Shown piece by piece: positions 48,176 through 57,670 of a stretch of DNA of 64,000 nt. Made by a program: the position numbers and the translations under genes. The stretch comes from Opitutaceae bacterium (lineage in GTDB: Bacteria > Verrucomicrobiota > Verrucomicrobiia > Opitutales > Opitutaceae), in the NCBI GenBank assembly GCA_002694885.1, contig NZNM01000114.1, positions 1 to 64,000 of the forward strand. Direction: 5' to 3'. Every line of letters starts with the position of its first letter. Position 1 is the stretch's first letter. The notes beneath the pieces were generated by a model. The model ran no database searches, was not told the origin of the DNA, and was given only the letters and a program-made list of their open reading frames with translations.

Positions 48176-48676
48176 ATGGCGCAACAAGTGATAGGATTTC
48201 ATTTCACCCTGAAGAATAAAGCGGGTGACGTGCTAGATAGAACTCCACCGGAGACTCCCTTGTCATTCTTGGAGGGTTCGGGCGCGATAATCGAGGGTTT
48301 GGAAGAAAAGCTGTCGAAGATGTCTGAAGGCGACACGGCGGAAGTGATTGTTCGCCCGGAGAAGGGATATGGCTTTCGGGACGAATCTCAAGTCGATGTC
48401 GTGAGCAAGTCTAGGCTTCCCGCAGACGAGATAAAAGTCGGTGATTTTTTTCAGGCTGGCTCAGACCAGCACGCTCCGGTTGTCCAAGTAGTTGAGGTCG
48501 ATGGAGATGATGTCACTCTGGATGCCAATCACCCTCTAGCCGGAGAAGATCTATTCTTCGATGTAGAAGTCGTGGAAAAGCGCGCTGCCACTCCGGAAGA
48601 AATTTCTCACGGACATGTCCACAGCCAAGGTGGTTGTTGTGGGGGAGGTGGCAACGGCGGATGCGGTTGCCACTAG
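48176..48676 (+). CDS. slyD: FKBP-type peptidyl-prolyl isomerase, SlyD family
   Basis: 166 residues from the ATG at 48176. FKBP core split by the IF chaperone insert: IGFHFTLKNKAGDVLDRT, PLSFLEGSGAIIEGLEEKL, EKGYGFRDESQVDVV, then the insert and [20 protein letters not shown]. The tail (HGHVHSQGGCCGGG...CGCH) is rich in His and Cys, like the nickel-binding tail of E. coli SlyD. Cytoplasmic foldase and metal chaperone. It converges with a second FKBP gene 54 bp away. Confidence 0.92.
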   Translation: MAQQVIGFHFTLKNKAGDVLDRTPPETPLSFLEGSGAIIEGLEEKLSKMSEGDTAEVIVRPEKGYGFRDESQVDVVSKSRLPADEIKVGDFFQAGSDQHAPVVQVVEVDGDDVTLDANHPLAGEDLFFDVEVVEKRAATPEEISHGHVHSQGGCCGGGGNGGCGCH

Positions 48677-48730
48677 GAGAAGACTAGAGGGCCTTTCCTG
48701 CTCGATGGACGGTCGATTGAACGTCTAGTA

Positions 48731-49270
48731 TTACTCGAAGTCGATTAGCTCGACATCGAAAACGAGAGTTGCATTAGGTGGAATCGATCCACCTGCTCCG
48801 CGGGAGCCGTATCCAAGCTTTGAGGGAATGATGAGCGTTCGCTTTTCGCCCTTTTTCATCGATTGAAAGGCCTCGTCCCAGCCTTTGATTACTCTTCCGA
48901 GTCCTACTTGAAAAGAGAAAGGCTCCCCACGATCATAGGAGCTATCGAACTTCGTCCCATTTAGTAGAGTCCCTTTGTAGTGGGCGGTTATCGAATCGCC
49001 TGTCTTTGGAGTACTGCTACCCGAGCCTTCCTCGGTGACAATGTAGTGGAGTCCGGACGTCGTGCTTTGGGCTTCGGGATAGGCCTGCCGAATTCGAGCG
49101 ATCTCGGGATCTTTAATCAGCAAATCGACAGTGGTTTCCAAGTTCTCGACACGGTTTTCTAATTCTGAATCGCTTCGACTGGAATCGACCGTTTCGGATG
49201 ACTGTCGAGAGCAGCCTGCTAGAACGAGGGCGGAAATAGTTGCGGTTGAAATCAATCTGAGGATGGCCAT
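48731..49270 (-). CDS. FKBP-type peptidyl-prolyl isomerase lipoprotein
   Basis: 179 residues from the ATG at 49270. The signal peptide ends in a lipobox (MAILRLISTATISALVLAGC). A short coiled linker follows, then an FKBP domain (TGDSITAHYKGTLLNGTKFDSSYDRGEPFSFQVGLGRVIKGWDEAF; IIPSKLGYGSRGAGGSIPPNATLVFDVELI), with the drug-pocket aromatics and the Asp present. It is a periplasmic membrane-anchored isomerase of the FkpA/Mip group. A TTG/ATG further upstream (49309) opens the frame but would spoil the signal peptide. Confidence 0.92.
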   Translation of the reverse strand: MAILRLISTATISALVLAGCSRQSSETVDSSRSDSELENRVENLETTVDLLIKDPEIARIRQAYPEAQSTTSGLHYIVTEEGSGSSTPKTGDSITAHYKGTLLNGTKFDSSYDRGEPFSFQVGLGRVIKGWDEAFQSMKKGEKRTLIIPSKLGYGSRGAGGSIPPNATLVFDVELIDFE

Positions 49271-49341
49271 TGGTCTAAGGTTTTTTGAATGAAACGTAGA
49301 TCTTGCCATGGGTGTGTCCAGCCTAGATCGTGGGATTGCGA

Positions 49342-50049
49342 ATGGAAGCGATGGAGTTAGGCTTTATCGAGAAGCGGATCAAGGAAGAAGAAATCGTCTT
49401 TTGCCGTAGGAAAAACGCTAGACGCTACATTGCCAGTCTTGATCGCCATGGCCGGATACGTGTGACGATTCCTCAGGAAGGTAGCCGCCGCGAAGCCTTA
49501 AAGTTCGTTCGCGAGAATAGCGCCTGGCTTAGGGAGCAACAGCTAAAGCACGGAGAGCTGGTTGAAAAAGGCAGATTGAAGCATGGCGATACGATTTGGT
49601 ATCGAGGCGATAGGCATATTTTGGAAGTATCTAAAGATTGGGGACGACCGGTCCTCAAAGTTGCGGATCAGCGGATTTTCTTGGCTGATGAGAACATAGA
49701 TCTATCGCGCCCATTAGGTCAGCGATTTCGTACGCTGGCTAAGCGGGAGCTGCCTGAGAGAACGAGCGCCCTGGCTTGCCGTTTAGAAGTATCACACTCT
49801 AAAGTGAGCATTCGCGATCAACGGACGCGATGGGGTTCCTGCTCTTCTTCGGGAGTGATATCCTTGAACTGGCGGCTCATCATGACTCCAAGCGCTGTGG
49901 TTGACTACATCATCATTCACGAATTGATGCATTTGCTCGAGATGAATCACTCTCGTCGGTTTTGGAGCCTCGTGGAAGCGGCCTGTCCAGAATACCGGGC
50001 TTCGGAAAATTGGCTCAAAGCCAATCATTCTGAATTGGGCTGGGGCTGA
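49342..50049 (+). CDS. YgjP-like zinc metallopeptidase (M48-related, DUF45)
   Basis: 235 residues from the ATG at 49342 (GTG 49330 and ATG 49351 are alternatives). The N-terminal half is the beta-rich YgjP domain (FCRRKNARRYIASLDRHGRIRVTIP). The C-terminal half has the WGSCSSSGVISLNWRL stretch and the zinc motif HELMHLLEMNHSRRFW (HExxH plus a distal His). This is the DUF45/SprT-like group, also linked to UTP pyrophosphatase activity in E. coli YgjP. Cytoplasmic; the target is unknown. The ~240 bp downstream hold a repeat rather than a clear terminator. Confidence 0.85.
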   Translation: MEAMELGFIEKRIKEEEIVFCRRKNARRYIASLDRHGRIRVTIPQEGSRREALKFVRENSAWLREQQLKHGELVEKGRLKHGDTIWYRGDRHILEVSKDWGRPVLKVADQRIFLADENIDLSRPLGQRFRTLAKRELPERTSALACRLEVSHSKVSIRDQRTRWGSCSSSGVISLNWRLIMTPSAVVDYIIIHELMHLLEMNHSRRFWSLVEAACPEYRASENWLKANHSELGWG

Positions 50050-50169
50050 GTCGGTTCTATGTAGTTTCTTGTAGCCGCGACGCTTTTTCTTTTTCGGGTA
50101 AAAGCCTCGAAGCTGTTGACGTGTCGCAATTCGAAAAACGAAGACGTTCGGCCATTTCGAAAGAATAGA

Positions 50170-50260
50170 ACAGGCATCCTGCCTGTTTTCAGAGATTAGA
50201 TCACAGGCAGTAAGCCTATGCTCCCTTTTGCGGGCGCCCGGCTCGTGCCGCCGTAGCGAA
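50170..50260. repeat. REP-like palindromic repeat, copy 1
   Basis: Hairpin AACAGGC (50170-50176) / GCCTGTT (50182-50188), then a spacer with TTAGATCACAGGC, a weaker second hairpin (AGGC/GCCT), then a GC-rich module GGGCGCCCGGCTCGTGCCG ending CCGTAG. The same modules occur at 57541-57667, the hairpin pair there being in inverted orientation. The coding potential is nil. Confidence 0.65.
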
Positions 50261-50291
50261 TCCACGTAGGCGTGAGATCGCCCGCCACCCT

Positions 50292-50528
50292 CTAAAATAC
50301 GCAGGTTTTCAGGCTGGAACGCTCAAGGAGGTATTCGTCGAGGCTAACCATGGCTTCAGAGACGACCCGCGGCATATAGTCGCCATTTTCGAGACGTTTC
50401 TGACAGTGCAGAATGATGTCGAGAATGGGGTCGAATTCGACTCCTGCGTGGCGAGGATCGTCCATCTGCTCCTTGATGTAGGATTCGAGATCTTTGATGG
50501 TCAGTCGCGTGTCGATGCTTGTTGGCAT
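50292..50528 (-). CDS. Small hypothetical protein (78 aa)
   Basis: 78 residues beginning MPTSIDTRLTIKDLESYIKE. The start at 50528 is well marked by a strong ribosome site (GGAAGGAGG ending four bases before ATG). Mostly helical and acidic, soluble, with no signal or membrane segment. No family recognised. The upstream region holds a 17-bp palindrome (50609-50625) about 80 bp before the start, a possible operator. Monocistronic between a repeat and a gene-poor stretch. Confidence 0.7.
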   Translation of the reverse strand: MPTSIDTRLTIKDLESYIKEQMDDPRHAGVEFDPILDIILHCQKRLENGDYMPRVVSEAMVSLDEYLLERSSLKTCVF

Positions 50529-51009
50529 GGTTCCTCCTTCCTTTGGTAACTGAGCGAGAAGACTTTTGAGTCTGCTCATCTATCGGCACTTTTGCCGTTT
50601 TCGTTAGCTCTTTGACAGTCAAAGAAAGGTGAAGTTCGTTTTGAAGAGTGTTATGCCGCTCAATTGTCCAAGTGGTATTGTGTTGCGGAAGTATCGAGTG
50701 CAGGAGTCGCCAAGCAGATTGGTTCAAGCCTATTGTCTCGACGAATTCCGCAGTTGCGGGAGAAAACAGAAGAGACACCTATTTGACTCGTACAGGCAAC
50801 AAGCGAGTCGCGAGCGTTGTTCAGCAAGTGACCTTTTTTTAAGGCGATAAGTGGATTTCCAACATCGCTCTCCCACAAATGCGGGATCGCTAGATCCTTC
50901 ACTCGCTCTGCGGAGTTCAGGAAACAGGTATCCGCTGTACGGATAATAGGTTTGGAATCAAAGTTTTCCCACTCAAGTTGACGCTAGGGCGCAGGCTGCA
51001 AGACGCTGT
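50529..51009. other. Intergenic region, 481 bp, with palindrome and repeat-end fragment
   Basis: No gene supported. It holds a hairpin with a T-run (CGGCA/TGCCG, 50584-50597, then four T), the palindrome TCTTTGAC-A-GTCAAAGA (50609-50625), and at 50971-51000 a sequence resembling the right end and flank of the 57681 element (AAGTTGACGC followed by GCGC and CTGC), possibly a remnant. parC ends convergently at 51010. Confidence 0.4.
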
Positions 51010-53067
51010 TCACCGCCGTTTCATCTCGGTATCGAATAGGGCTCGGACCGATTTGATTGCGTACTTGGTCACCCGGTTTCCATTGGATCCGCGACCCTTG
51101 ATCGCCAGGTCTCCAAAATCGTATTCGAATTCCTTATTTCGGGCTTTCGAAGAACTCGTCAATCGAATGATGACGGGTCGTGTAGCTCCATCTGGATTCG
51201 CTCGGAAATAGTGGACTTTGGATTTGGGCGTTCCCTTGGTCAAGTCGTAGACTTTGTCTCGGGTGACACCGCCTACCAAGAAGCGTTTGACGAAGGAATC
51301 TCCCCGAGGTCCATCGCGGTAGATCATGTCGTAGATCGTATCCTCATCCCCTTTCTTCCAAACGGCAACATGAAGAATGTCCTGCCCCATGTAAACTTTG
51401 TCAGCTACTCGAGAAACGCGGAATGTCCCGTCGCCGCAGAAGCAAATGATATCGTCGAGTTGCGTACACTCGCCTATGAGTTCGTCGCGCTTCAGGCTTG
51501 TCCCGATGAAACCGTCCTCACGGTTCACGTAAAGCTTCTCTGTTGGAAGGGCAACCTCGGCAGCTTTTATTGTGTCGAAACTCTCAATACGAGTTTTTCG
51601 CTCCCGCCCTTTGCCATGCTTTTTGAGGATCTGCTTTAGGTAGGAAACAGTAAAGGCAGTTAAGCGCTTTAGCGAACGCTTAGTTGACAGAATTTCTTCC
51701 TCGGTCGCTTTGATGACTTCATCGGCCTTGAATGAATTGTATTTGGAAATTCGTTTGATTCGAATTTCTGTAAGGCGGGCGACATCGTCATCTGTAACCT
51801 CCCGTTTTAGCAGCTTCTTGTAAGGCCTCAATCCATTGTGGATCTCAGAGATAACCGCTTCCCAGGTTTCGCATTCTTCGATGCGGCGGTAGATGCGCTT
51901 TTCGATGAAGATTCGCTCCAGGGAATCGAAATGCCACTTCTCTTCCAGTTCGCCCAGTTTTATTTCGAGTTCCTGTTTCAGGAGGGCTCGAATATTGTCT
52001 GTTGAGCGTTTAAGAATCTCTGTGATGCCGATAAATTCCGGCTGTTCGTCGTGAATGACACAGGCGTTTGGAGAAATGGATACCTGGCAATCAGTGAAGA
52101 CATAGAGGGCGTCGATGGTGGCGTCCGCGTCTGCCCCAGTGGGCAGAGTGATCAGAATCTCCGCATCCTCGGAGGTGTTGTCCTCGATTTTCTTTATCTT
52201 AACTTTCCCCTTGGTGTTCGCGGAAAGGATAGAGTCGATAACGGAAGAGGTGGTTGTTCCGAAAGGAATCTCCTTAATCGACAATTGATACTTTGAAACC
52301 TTCTCGAATACCGCCCGGAGCAATAGCCTGCCGCCCTTCAATCCATCATTGTAGTTGGACGCATCCATTACTCCCTTTGTATCGAAGTCTGGATACAGTT
52401 CAAAGGGCTTCTTTTGTAGATAGGCGATTGCCGCTTCGACGATCTCGTTGAAATTGTGAGGAAGAATCTTGCAGGCTAGCCCGACTGCAATGCCCTCGCA
52501 GCCCTCGGCTAGCAGGAGCGGGAACTTTGCCGGCAAGTGGACAGGTTCCTTGTTTCTCCCATCATAGGAAGATTGCCAGTTTGTCGTTTTCGGATTGAAT
52601 ATGACGTCTCGGGCGAAAGGCGAGAGCCGGGCTTCAATGTATCGTGCCGCGGCTGCTCCATCTCCGGTCAAAGTGTTTCCCCAGTTTCCTTGCGTATCGA
52701 TTAGCAGATTACGCTGGCCCATCCCTACCATGGCGGCGTAGATACTAGCGTCGCCGTGAGGATGGTACCGCATGCTGTGCCCGACTACATTGGCCACTTT
52801 GTTGTAGCGTCCATCATCGAGCTCCTTGAGCGCGTGGAGAATACGTCGTTGAACCGGCTTGAGGCCATCCTCCAGAGCGGGAACAGCCCGGTCGAGGATT
52901 ACGTAGGAGGCGTATTCGAGGAACCAGTTCTTGTACGAGCGTGCGAGAGGAGCTTTTTCGTTCCCGGAATCGTCGTTGTCGTTGTCGATGGGGACTTTTC
53001 CGTTGCCGGATTCCTCGAAGTCGAAGGTCTCTTGATTGTTTTGCTTTTTCCGTTTGCGGGGACTCAT
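51010..53067 (-). CDS. parC: DNA topoisomerase IV subunit A (short form)
   Basis: 685 residues. Breakage-reunion domain: YASYVILDRAVPALEDGLKPVQRRIL, GHSMRYHPHGDASIYAAMVGMGQ, GAAAARYIEARLSP with the catalytic Tyr. A coiled-coil neck (380-480) leads to a reduced C-terminal beta-pinwheel. The drug-pocket Ser following HPHGD is Ala. The N-terminal ~40 residues are acidic and low-complexity. With parE 24 bp upstream it forms a two-subunit type II topoisomerase for chromosome decatenation. The short form resembles the Bacteroidetes-type ParC rather than GyrA. Confidence 0.88.
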   Translation of the reverse strand: MSPRKRKKQNNQETFDFEESGNGKVPIDNDNDDSGNEKAPLARSYKNWFLEYASYVILDRAVPALEDGLKPVQRRILHALKELDDGRYNKVANVVGHSMRYHPHGDASIYAAMVGMGQRNLLIDTQGNWGNTLTGDGAAAARYIEARLSPFARDVIFNPKTTNWQSSYDGRNKEPVHLPAKFPLLLAEGCEGIAVGLACKILPHNFNEIVEAAIAYLQKKPFELYPDFDTKGVMDASNYNDGLKGGRLLLRAVFEKVSKYQLSIKEIPFGTTTSSVIDSILSANTKGKVKIKKIEDNTSEDAEILITLPTGADADATIDALYVFTDCQVSISPNACVIHDEQPEFIGITEILKRSTDNIRALLKQELEIKLGELEEKWHFDSLERIFIEKRIYRRIEECETWEAVISEIHNGLRPYKKLLKREVTDDDVARLTEIRIKRISKYNSFKADEVIKATEEEILSTKRSLKRLTAFTVSYLKQILKKHGKGRERKTRIESFDTIKAAEVALPTEKLYVNREDGFIGTSLKRDELIGECTQLDDIICFCGDGTFRVSRVADKVYMGQDILHVAVWKKGDEDTIYDMIYRDGPRGDSFVKRFLVGGVTRDKVYDLTKGTPKSKVHYFRANPDGATRPVIIRLTSSSKARNKEFEYDFGDLAIKGRGSNGNRVTKYAIKSVRALFDTEMKRR

Positions 53068-53091
53068 TAGCGGACGGACTCGGTGACTGCG

Positions 53092-54939
53092 TTAGGAAGC
53101 GGCTTGAAGGAGTTCTTTGTCGACGTGCAGGTTTTCAATGATGAAACCCTGCCTCTCTGGTGTATTCTTGCCCATGTAAAAGGCGAGAAGATCATCGATA
53201 TTGTGCAAGTGGCTAATCGTTACCGGCTCGAGTTTCATGTCTGGACCAATGAAGGTCGCAAACTCGTCTGGAGAGGCTTCCCCGAGACCTTTAAAACGCG
53301 TGATCTCCACGCCTTTCCCCATTGATTCAACGGCCTTGTCCTTTTCCTTCTCGGAATAGCAATACTTGGTTTCCTTTTTCGTTCTAACCCTGAATAGCGG
53401 CGTTTGAAGAATGTAGAGGTGGCCCTGGCGAATCAGGTCTGGGAAGAATTGAAGGAAGAAGGTGATCAGAAGCAATCGGATATGCATGCCGTCGACATCC
53501 GCGTCTGTCGCGATTACAACCTTGTTGTATCGTAACGTATCCAAACTTTCCTCGATGTCTAAAGCGCTTTGCAAGCAATTGAATTCATCGTTCTGATACA
53601 CTATTTTCTTGCTTAGGCCGAATGCGTTGAGTGGTTTTCCTTTTAGGCTGAATACCGCTTGTGTATTAACGTCACGCGTTTTCGTGATAGAACCGCCCGC
53701 GGAATCGCCTTCGACAATAAACAAGGTGGATTCATCCGCTTGCTTGTGCTTCGTGTTGAAGTGAGCACGGCAGTCGCGCAGTTTCTTGTTGTGAAGATTG
53801 ACTTTCTTGGCCTTTTCACGGGCCAGCTTGCGAATGCCGGAAAGCTCTTTGCGCTCTTTCTCGCTGGCGATGATCTTCTGTTGGATGGCTTTCGCTGTCT
53901 CCGGATTCTGATGGAGATGCAGATCTAGCTCCTTCTTGATGAAACTGTTGATGAAGTTGCGGATCGTCGGTCCTTTAGGTCCCATATTTTGGGACCCAAG
54001 CTTGGTTTTCGTTTGGCTTTCAAAGACCGGCTCCTGAACACGTATAGAGATAGAGGATACTATTGATGTTCTAATGTCGGAAGCATCGTAGTCCTTTTTG
54101 AAGAATTCCCGAATTGTTTTGACGATAGCCTCCCGGAAGGCGGCCTGATGCGTGCCTCCCATAGTGGTGTGCTGCCCATTGACGAAGGAAAAATACTCTT
54201 CTCCGTAGTGCGTGCCATGAGTCATGGCGACCTCGATATCTTCGCCCTGAAGGTGTATGATTGGGTAGAGGATATCGCCAGAAAGATTGTTCTCCAGCAA
54301 ATCCTTAAGTCCGTTCTCGGACCTGAACGTCTTGCCATTAAGCGAGAGGGTAAGCCCAGTATTGAGGTAGGCGTAGTTCCAAAGCATGGTTTCGACATAT
54401 TCTAGCCGATAGTCGAAGGCCTTGAAAATTCCTCTATCTGGAGTGAATTCGACATAAGTGCCGTCCTTTTCTTCGGTCTTGGTCTGCCGGCTCTCAGACT
54501 CCAGTTCCCCTTCTTCGAAAATGGCCTGCTTCATTTTGGATTCCCGATAGGATTCCACCATAAAGTAGCTTGAAAGGGCATTGACCGCTTTGGTGCCGAC
54601 TCCGTTTAAACCGACGCTCTTTTGAAAGGTTTCGCTATCGTATTTGGCTCCTGTATTGATCTTAGAAACACAATCGACCACTTTGCCGAGGGGAATTCCG
54701 CGACCGAAATCGCGAATCGCCACTATTTCGTCTCCAATCGTGATGTCGATGCGCTTTCCGTAGCCGCTGGAGTGCTCGTCAATGGAGTTATCAATGATTT
54801 CCTTGAGAAGCACATAGATCCCATCGTCCTCTGAAGCTCCGCTCCCTAGTTTACCGATGTACATCCCGGGACGAAGCCGAATGTGTTCCCGGGGGCTAAG
54901 TGACTTGATGCTCGATTCAGTGTATTTCTTTGCCGCCAT
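53092..54939 (-). CDS. parE: DNA topoisomerase IV subunit B
   Basis: 615 residues from the ATG at 54939 ([20 protein letters not shown]). GHKL ATPase: [72 protein letters not shown] and [15 protein letters not shown]. The C-terminal zinc-free tail has [16 protein letters not shown]. It provides ATP hydrolysis to ParC, encoded 24 bp downstream in the same transcript. An upstream in-frame ATG at 54978 exists but adds no family sequence. Confidence 0.92.
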   Translation of the reverse strand: MAAKKYTESSIKSLSPREHIRLRPGMYIGKLGSGASEDDGIYVLLKEIIDNSIDEHSSGYGKRIDITIGDEIVAIRDFGRGIPLGKVVDCVSKINTGAKYDSETFQKSVGLNGVGTKAVNALSSYFMVESYRESKMKQAIFEEGELESESRQTKTEEKDGTYVEFTPDRGIFKAFDYRLEYVETMLWNYAYLNTGLTLSLNGKTFRSENGLKDLLENNLSGDILYPIIHLQGEDIEVAMTHGTHYGEEYFSFVNGQHTTMGGTHQAAFREAIVKTIREFFKKDYDASDIRTSIVSSISIRVQEPVFESQTKTKLGSQNMGPKGPTIRNFINSFIKKELDLHLHQNPETAKAIQQKIIASEKERKELSGIRKLAREKAKKVNLHNKKLRDCRAHFNTKHKQADESTLFIVEGDSAGGSITKTRDVNTQAVFSLKGKPLNAFGLSKKIVYQNDEFNCLQSALDIEESLDTLRYNKVVIATDADVDGMHIRLLLITFFLQFFPDLIRQGHLYILQTPLFRVRTKKETKYCYSEKEKDKAVESMGKGVEITRFKGLGEASPDEFATFIGPDMKLEPVTISHLHNIDDLLAFYMGKNTPERQGFIIENLHVDKELLQAAS

Positions 54940-55097
54940 CTCTAGTTCGATAGCAATAACACGCCGCTTTGAAATCAAGCGGTAATCCGGTCAGGTCGCG
55001 GGAACAAGGCGTCAGAGAATTCTCTTTACAAAATTTTATCTCCCAGTTGGCTTGCGGTCGCTCTGATTCACTCTCTATTACCTCCTGCACCCTCCTT

Positions 55098-55922
55098 ATG
55101 AGCTCTAGCGAACCCGCAACTGAAAAAGCGAAGAATGATCGCGCTCTTCGCTTCTATCGCGACGTTCTTGGCTTAGAGCGCTTGCATTACGGAATGTGGT
55201 TGCCGGACGACCCTCTCACGATGGAAGCCTTGCAGGCAGCCCAAAAACGCTACGAGGATTTTCTAATTGAGAGCGTGCCAGATGGTGTTGAGAGTATTCT
55301 GGATGTCGGTTGCGGTACGGGCGAGCTTTGCCTGAATCTAAAGAAAAAGGGCTATTCCGTTGAAGGGCTTTCTCCGGATATCAATCAAAAGGCGGTGTTC
55401 GCTGAAAAAGTGGATGCTCCTTTCCATTTTACCAAATTCGAAGATTCGAAATTGGATGGTGGATACGATCTCATCATTATGAGCGAATCCTGCCAGTACA
55501 TTCCCATCGATAAGGTCTTCGAAATTTCGCAAAAGCTTTTGAATCCCGGAGGGCATTTGATGATTTGCGACTATTTCGTCGTTGATCAAGATGCAGGTGA
55601 GTTATCCAAAAGCGGTCATGACTATAACGAGTTTTTGCGAGTGGCGGAATTCGGCCCGTTTCAGATCGTTTCGCGGCGAGATATCACTCCAGACATTCGC
55701 AAATCTCTAGAAATCGCCAGCGACTGGGCTGACAAGATCCTTCTGGGAGCGGATATTCTCACGGAGAAATTTCGCCAGCGGAATCCATTTCTCTGGAAGA
55801 TCGCGTGCTGGTTTGGTCGCGGCAAATACGAGAAAGCCATGTCCCAACGCGTGTTGCTGGATGCGGACAAGTTTGCCGCAGCCAAAAAGTACGAGTTCTT
55901 TCTCTTTAGGCTAGTCGATTGA
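55098..55922 (+). CDS. Class I SAM-dependent methyltransferase
   Basis: 274 residues from the ATG at 55098. SAM motif I ILDVGCGTGELCLNLKKKG, acidic end of strand 2 (VEGLSPDIN), motif IV/post-I DLIIMSESCQYIP, and LNPGGHLMICDYF. The N-terminal segment (LRFYRDVLGLERLHYGMW) and the C-terminal helical part resemble small-molecule methyltransferases of the UbiE/cyclopropane-type superfamily. The substrate is unknown. Divergent from parE across ~160 bp; the frame is open upstream to 54969, which I treat as leader. Confidence 0.8.
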   Translation: MSSSEPATEKAKNDRALRFYRDVLGLERLHYGMWLPDDPLTMEALQAAQKRYEDFLIESVPDGVESILDVGCGTGELCLNLKKKGYSVEGLSPDINQKAVFAEKVDAPFHFTKFEDSKLDGGYDLIIMSESCQYIPIDKVFEISQKLLNPGGHLMICDYFVVDQDAGELSKSGHDYNEFLRVAEFGPFQIVSRRDITPDIRKSLEIASDWADKILLGADILTEKFRQRNPFLWKIACWFGRGKYEKAMSQRVLLDADKFAAAKKYEFFLFRLVD

Positions 55923-56000
55923 GCTGAACGAGTAGCATTCAACACTGGTGCGAATGCTGGGATAAAAAGGGGGTGAACAGGATGCGCTGCGCTGACAGGA

Positions 56001-56020
56001 TCTCGCGTTGAAACGCGAGA
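56001..56020. repeat. Hairpin between convergent methyltransferase and purD
   Basis: TCTCGCG (56001-56007) / CGCGAGA (56014-56020) with a 6-nt loop and no T-run. It sits between convergent gene ends. Possible terminator or REP-like relic; the surrounding 'AACAGGAT...GACAGGAT' text is a short direct repeat. Confidence 0.4.
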
Positions 56021-56136
56021 GCTTGATTATATTAAAACGTTTTCAATTTAACTCAGACGAATACTCATCATGCTGCCGACGGAACGAGGCATCATGTAGC
56101 GAAGCGCATCTTGTAAGAAACAAAACTGCGATTCGC

Positions 56137-57429
56137 CTAGGCCCGATTCAATTCCTTGGCTCCGATATCGCGGCGCAGGTATTTGGTATCGAACTCAACC
56201 TGGTCGCAAATCGCGTAGGCTCGGTCGGCTGCTTCTTGAAGCGTCGACCCAAGGGCGGTGATGCCTAGGACGCGTCCACCATTGGTGACAATTTCCCCAT
56301 TCTCGTTTTGCTTGGTCCCGGCATGGAAAATCAGTTCATTGTCGCCTAGTTGATCGGGAAAGGATATGGGTAAGCCTTTCGGGTAGCTTCCTGGGTAGCC
56401 TTCCGAAGCTAGTACGACCACCATGGCGTATTCGTCTTTCACCTTCACTTCGATCTGATCTAGCTCCCCTTTGGCGGTTGCTAGCATAAGAGCTACAGGA
56501 TCCGTCTTCAGGCGAGTGATAAGCACTTGAGTTTCGGGATCGCCGAATCGAGTATTGAACTCGAGCACTTTGGGACCGCTCTTAGTCATCATCAAGCCGA
56601 TGAAAAGAGTGCCTCGATAGTCGATTCCTTCGGCAGCGATTGCATCTACGCTGGGTTTCACAATCTCCGCTTCGATACGTTGCATCATGGCTTCGTCGAT
56701 CAGATCGGCTGGCGAGTAAGCTCCCATTCCTCCGGTATTGGGGCCTGTGTCGCCTTCGTTGATCTGCTTGTGATCCTGGCTGGTGGGCAAGATCTTGTAG
56801 TTCTTACCGGATACAATAGCGTGAATCGACGTTTCTTCTCCGAACAGGCACTCTTCGACGAGCACGTTCTTTCCGCTGTCCCCAAAAGCTCCTCCGTCGA
56901 TCATTTCCTTCACCGTTTTCCTAGCGGTCTCATGGTCATCGGCTATGATAACGCCCTTTCCGGCTGCCAGCCCATCGGCTTTGATGACTATTGGGTAACT
57001 AGCGGTATCCAGATACTCGATGGCGGCTTCGGCATTATCGAACGAGGCGGCCGCGCCCGTCGGGATATTGTATTTGAAAAGCAATTCTTTCGTATGGATT
57101 TTGCTGCCTTCGAAACGAGCCCCGTCCGACGTTGGACCATAGGCCAATATGCCAATTTCGTTCAATCGATCCACGAGTCCCAGGCAGAGAGGTACCTCTG
57201 GACCTGCGATTACAAAGTCGACGTTCTCGTTTTGGGCCAGTTCCACGAGTCCGTCGATGTCGTTGGCTGCCACGCTAACGCATTGGCAACTTTCCGCCGC
57301 CATGCCGGGATTACCCGGAGCGACTATGGTTCGGGCGACCTGCGGGCTATTGACGCAAGCGTGGGCCAAAGTGTGTTCGCGGCCACCTGAACCAACGATA
57401 AGTACAATAAGCGATGAATTATCTGCCAT
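56137..57429 (-). CDS. purD: Phosphoribosylamine-glycine ligase
   Basis: 430 residues from the ATG at 57429, the family length. ATP-grasp landmarks: LIVGSGGREHTLAHA, IVAPGNPGMA, FVIAGPEVPLCLGLVD, YPIVIKADGLAAGKGVIIA, SIHAIVSGKNYKILPTSQDHK and VLEFNTRFGDPETQVL. It forms GAR from phosphoribosylamine, glycine and ATP in purine synthesis. No other pur gene is adjacent; purA and guaB lie 28 kb away. The ~540 bp upstream are filled with repeats. Confidence 0.96.
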   Translation of the reverse strand: MADNSSLIVLIVGSGGREHTLAHACVNSPQVARTIVAPGNPGMAAESCQCVSVAANDIDGLVELAQNENVDFVIAGPEVPLCLGLVDRLNEIGILAYGPTSDGARFEGSKIHTKELLFKYNIPTGAAASFDNAEAAIEYLDTASYPIVIKADGLAAGKGVIIADDHETARKTVKEMIDGGAFGDSGKNVLVEECLFGEETSIHAIVSGKNYKILPTSQDHKQINEGDTGPNTGGMGAYSPADLIDEAMMQRIEAEIVKPSVDAIAAEGIDYRGTLFIGLMMTKSGPKVLEFNTRFGDPETQVLITRLKTDPVALMLATAKGELDQIEVKVKDEYAMVVVLASEGYPGSYPKGLPISFPDQLGDNELIFHAGTKQNENGEIVTNGGRVLGITALGSTLQEAADRAYAICDQVEFDTKYLRRDIGAKELNRA

Positions 57430-57540
57430 GGGTAGATGATTAAGCGAGCGATTGCGCTTTCTTGGCAATAAAAAGATGGTCGCGAGGTGTATTCAGGGTT
57501 AGCGCGATGGAAAGTGGCCCGGTCGAGCGCCTATGCGCAG

Positions 57541-57667
57541 CCACGGCGGCGCTAGCTGAATGCCCACAAAACGTAGGATAGGCTTCCAGCCTGTGATCTA
57601 ATTCCCGCAAACAGGCAGGATGCCTGTTCTACTTTTTTAAATGGGCGCTCGGCTTGTGCCGCCGTAG
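57541..57667. repeat. REP-like palindromic repeat, copy 2
   Basis: Hairpins AGGCT/AGCCT (57580-57592) and AACAGGC/GCCTGTT (57610-57627) are the reverse complement of the pair at 50170. They are flanked by an imperfect inverted pair (57541-57567, CCACGGCGGC...; 57642-57667, ...GTGCCGCCGTAG). The right module matches copy 1 in the same orientation. Non-coding. Confidence 0.65.
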
Positions 57668-57670
57668 TCC

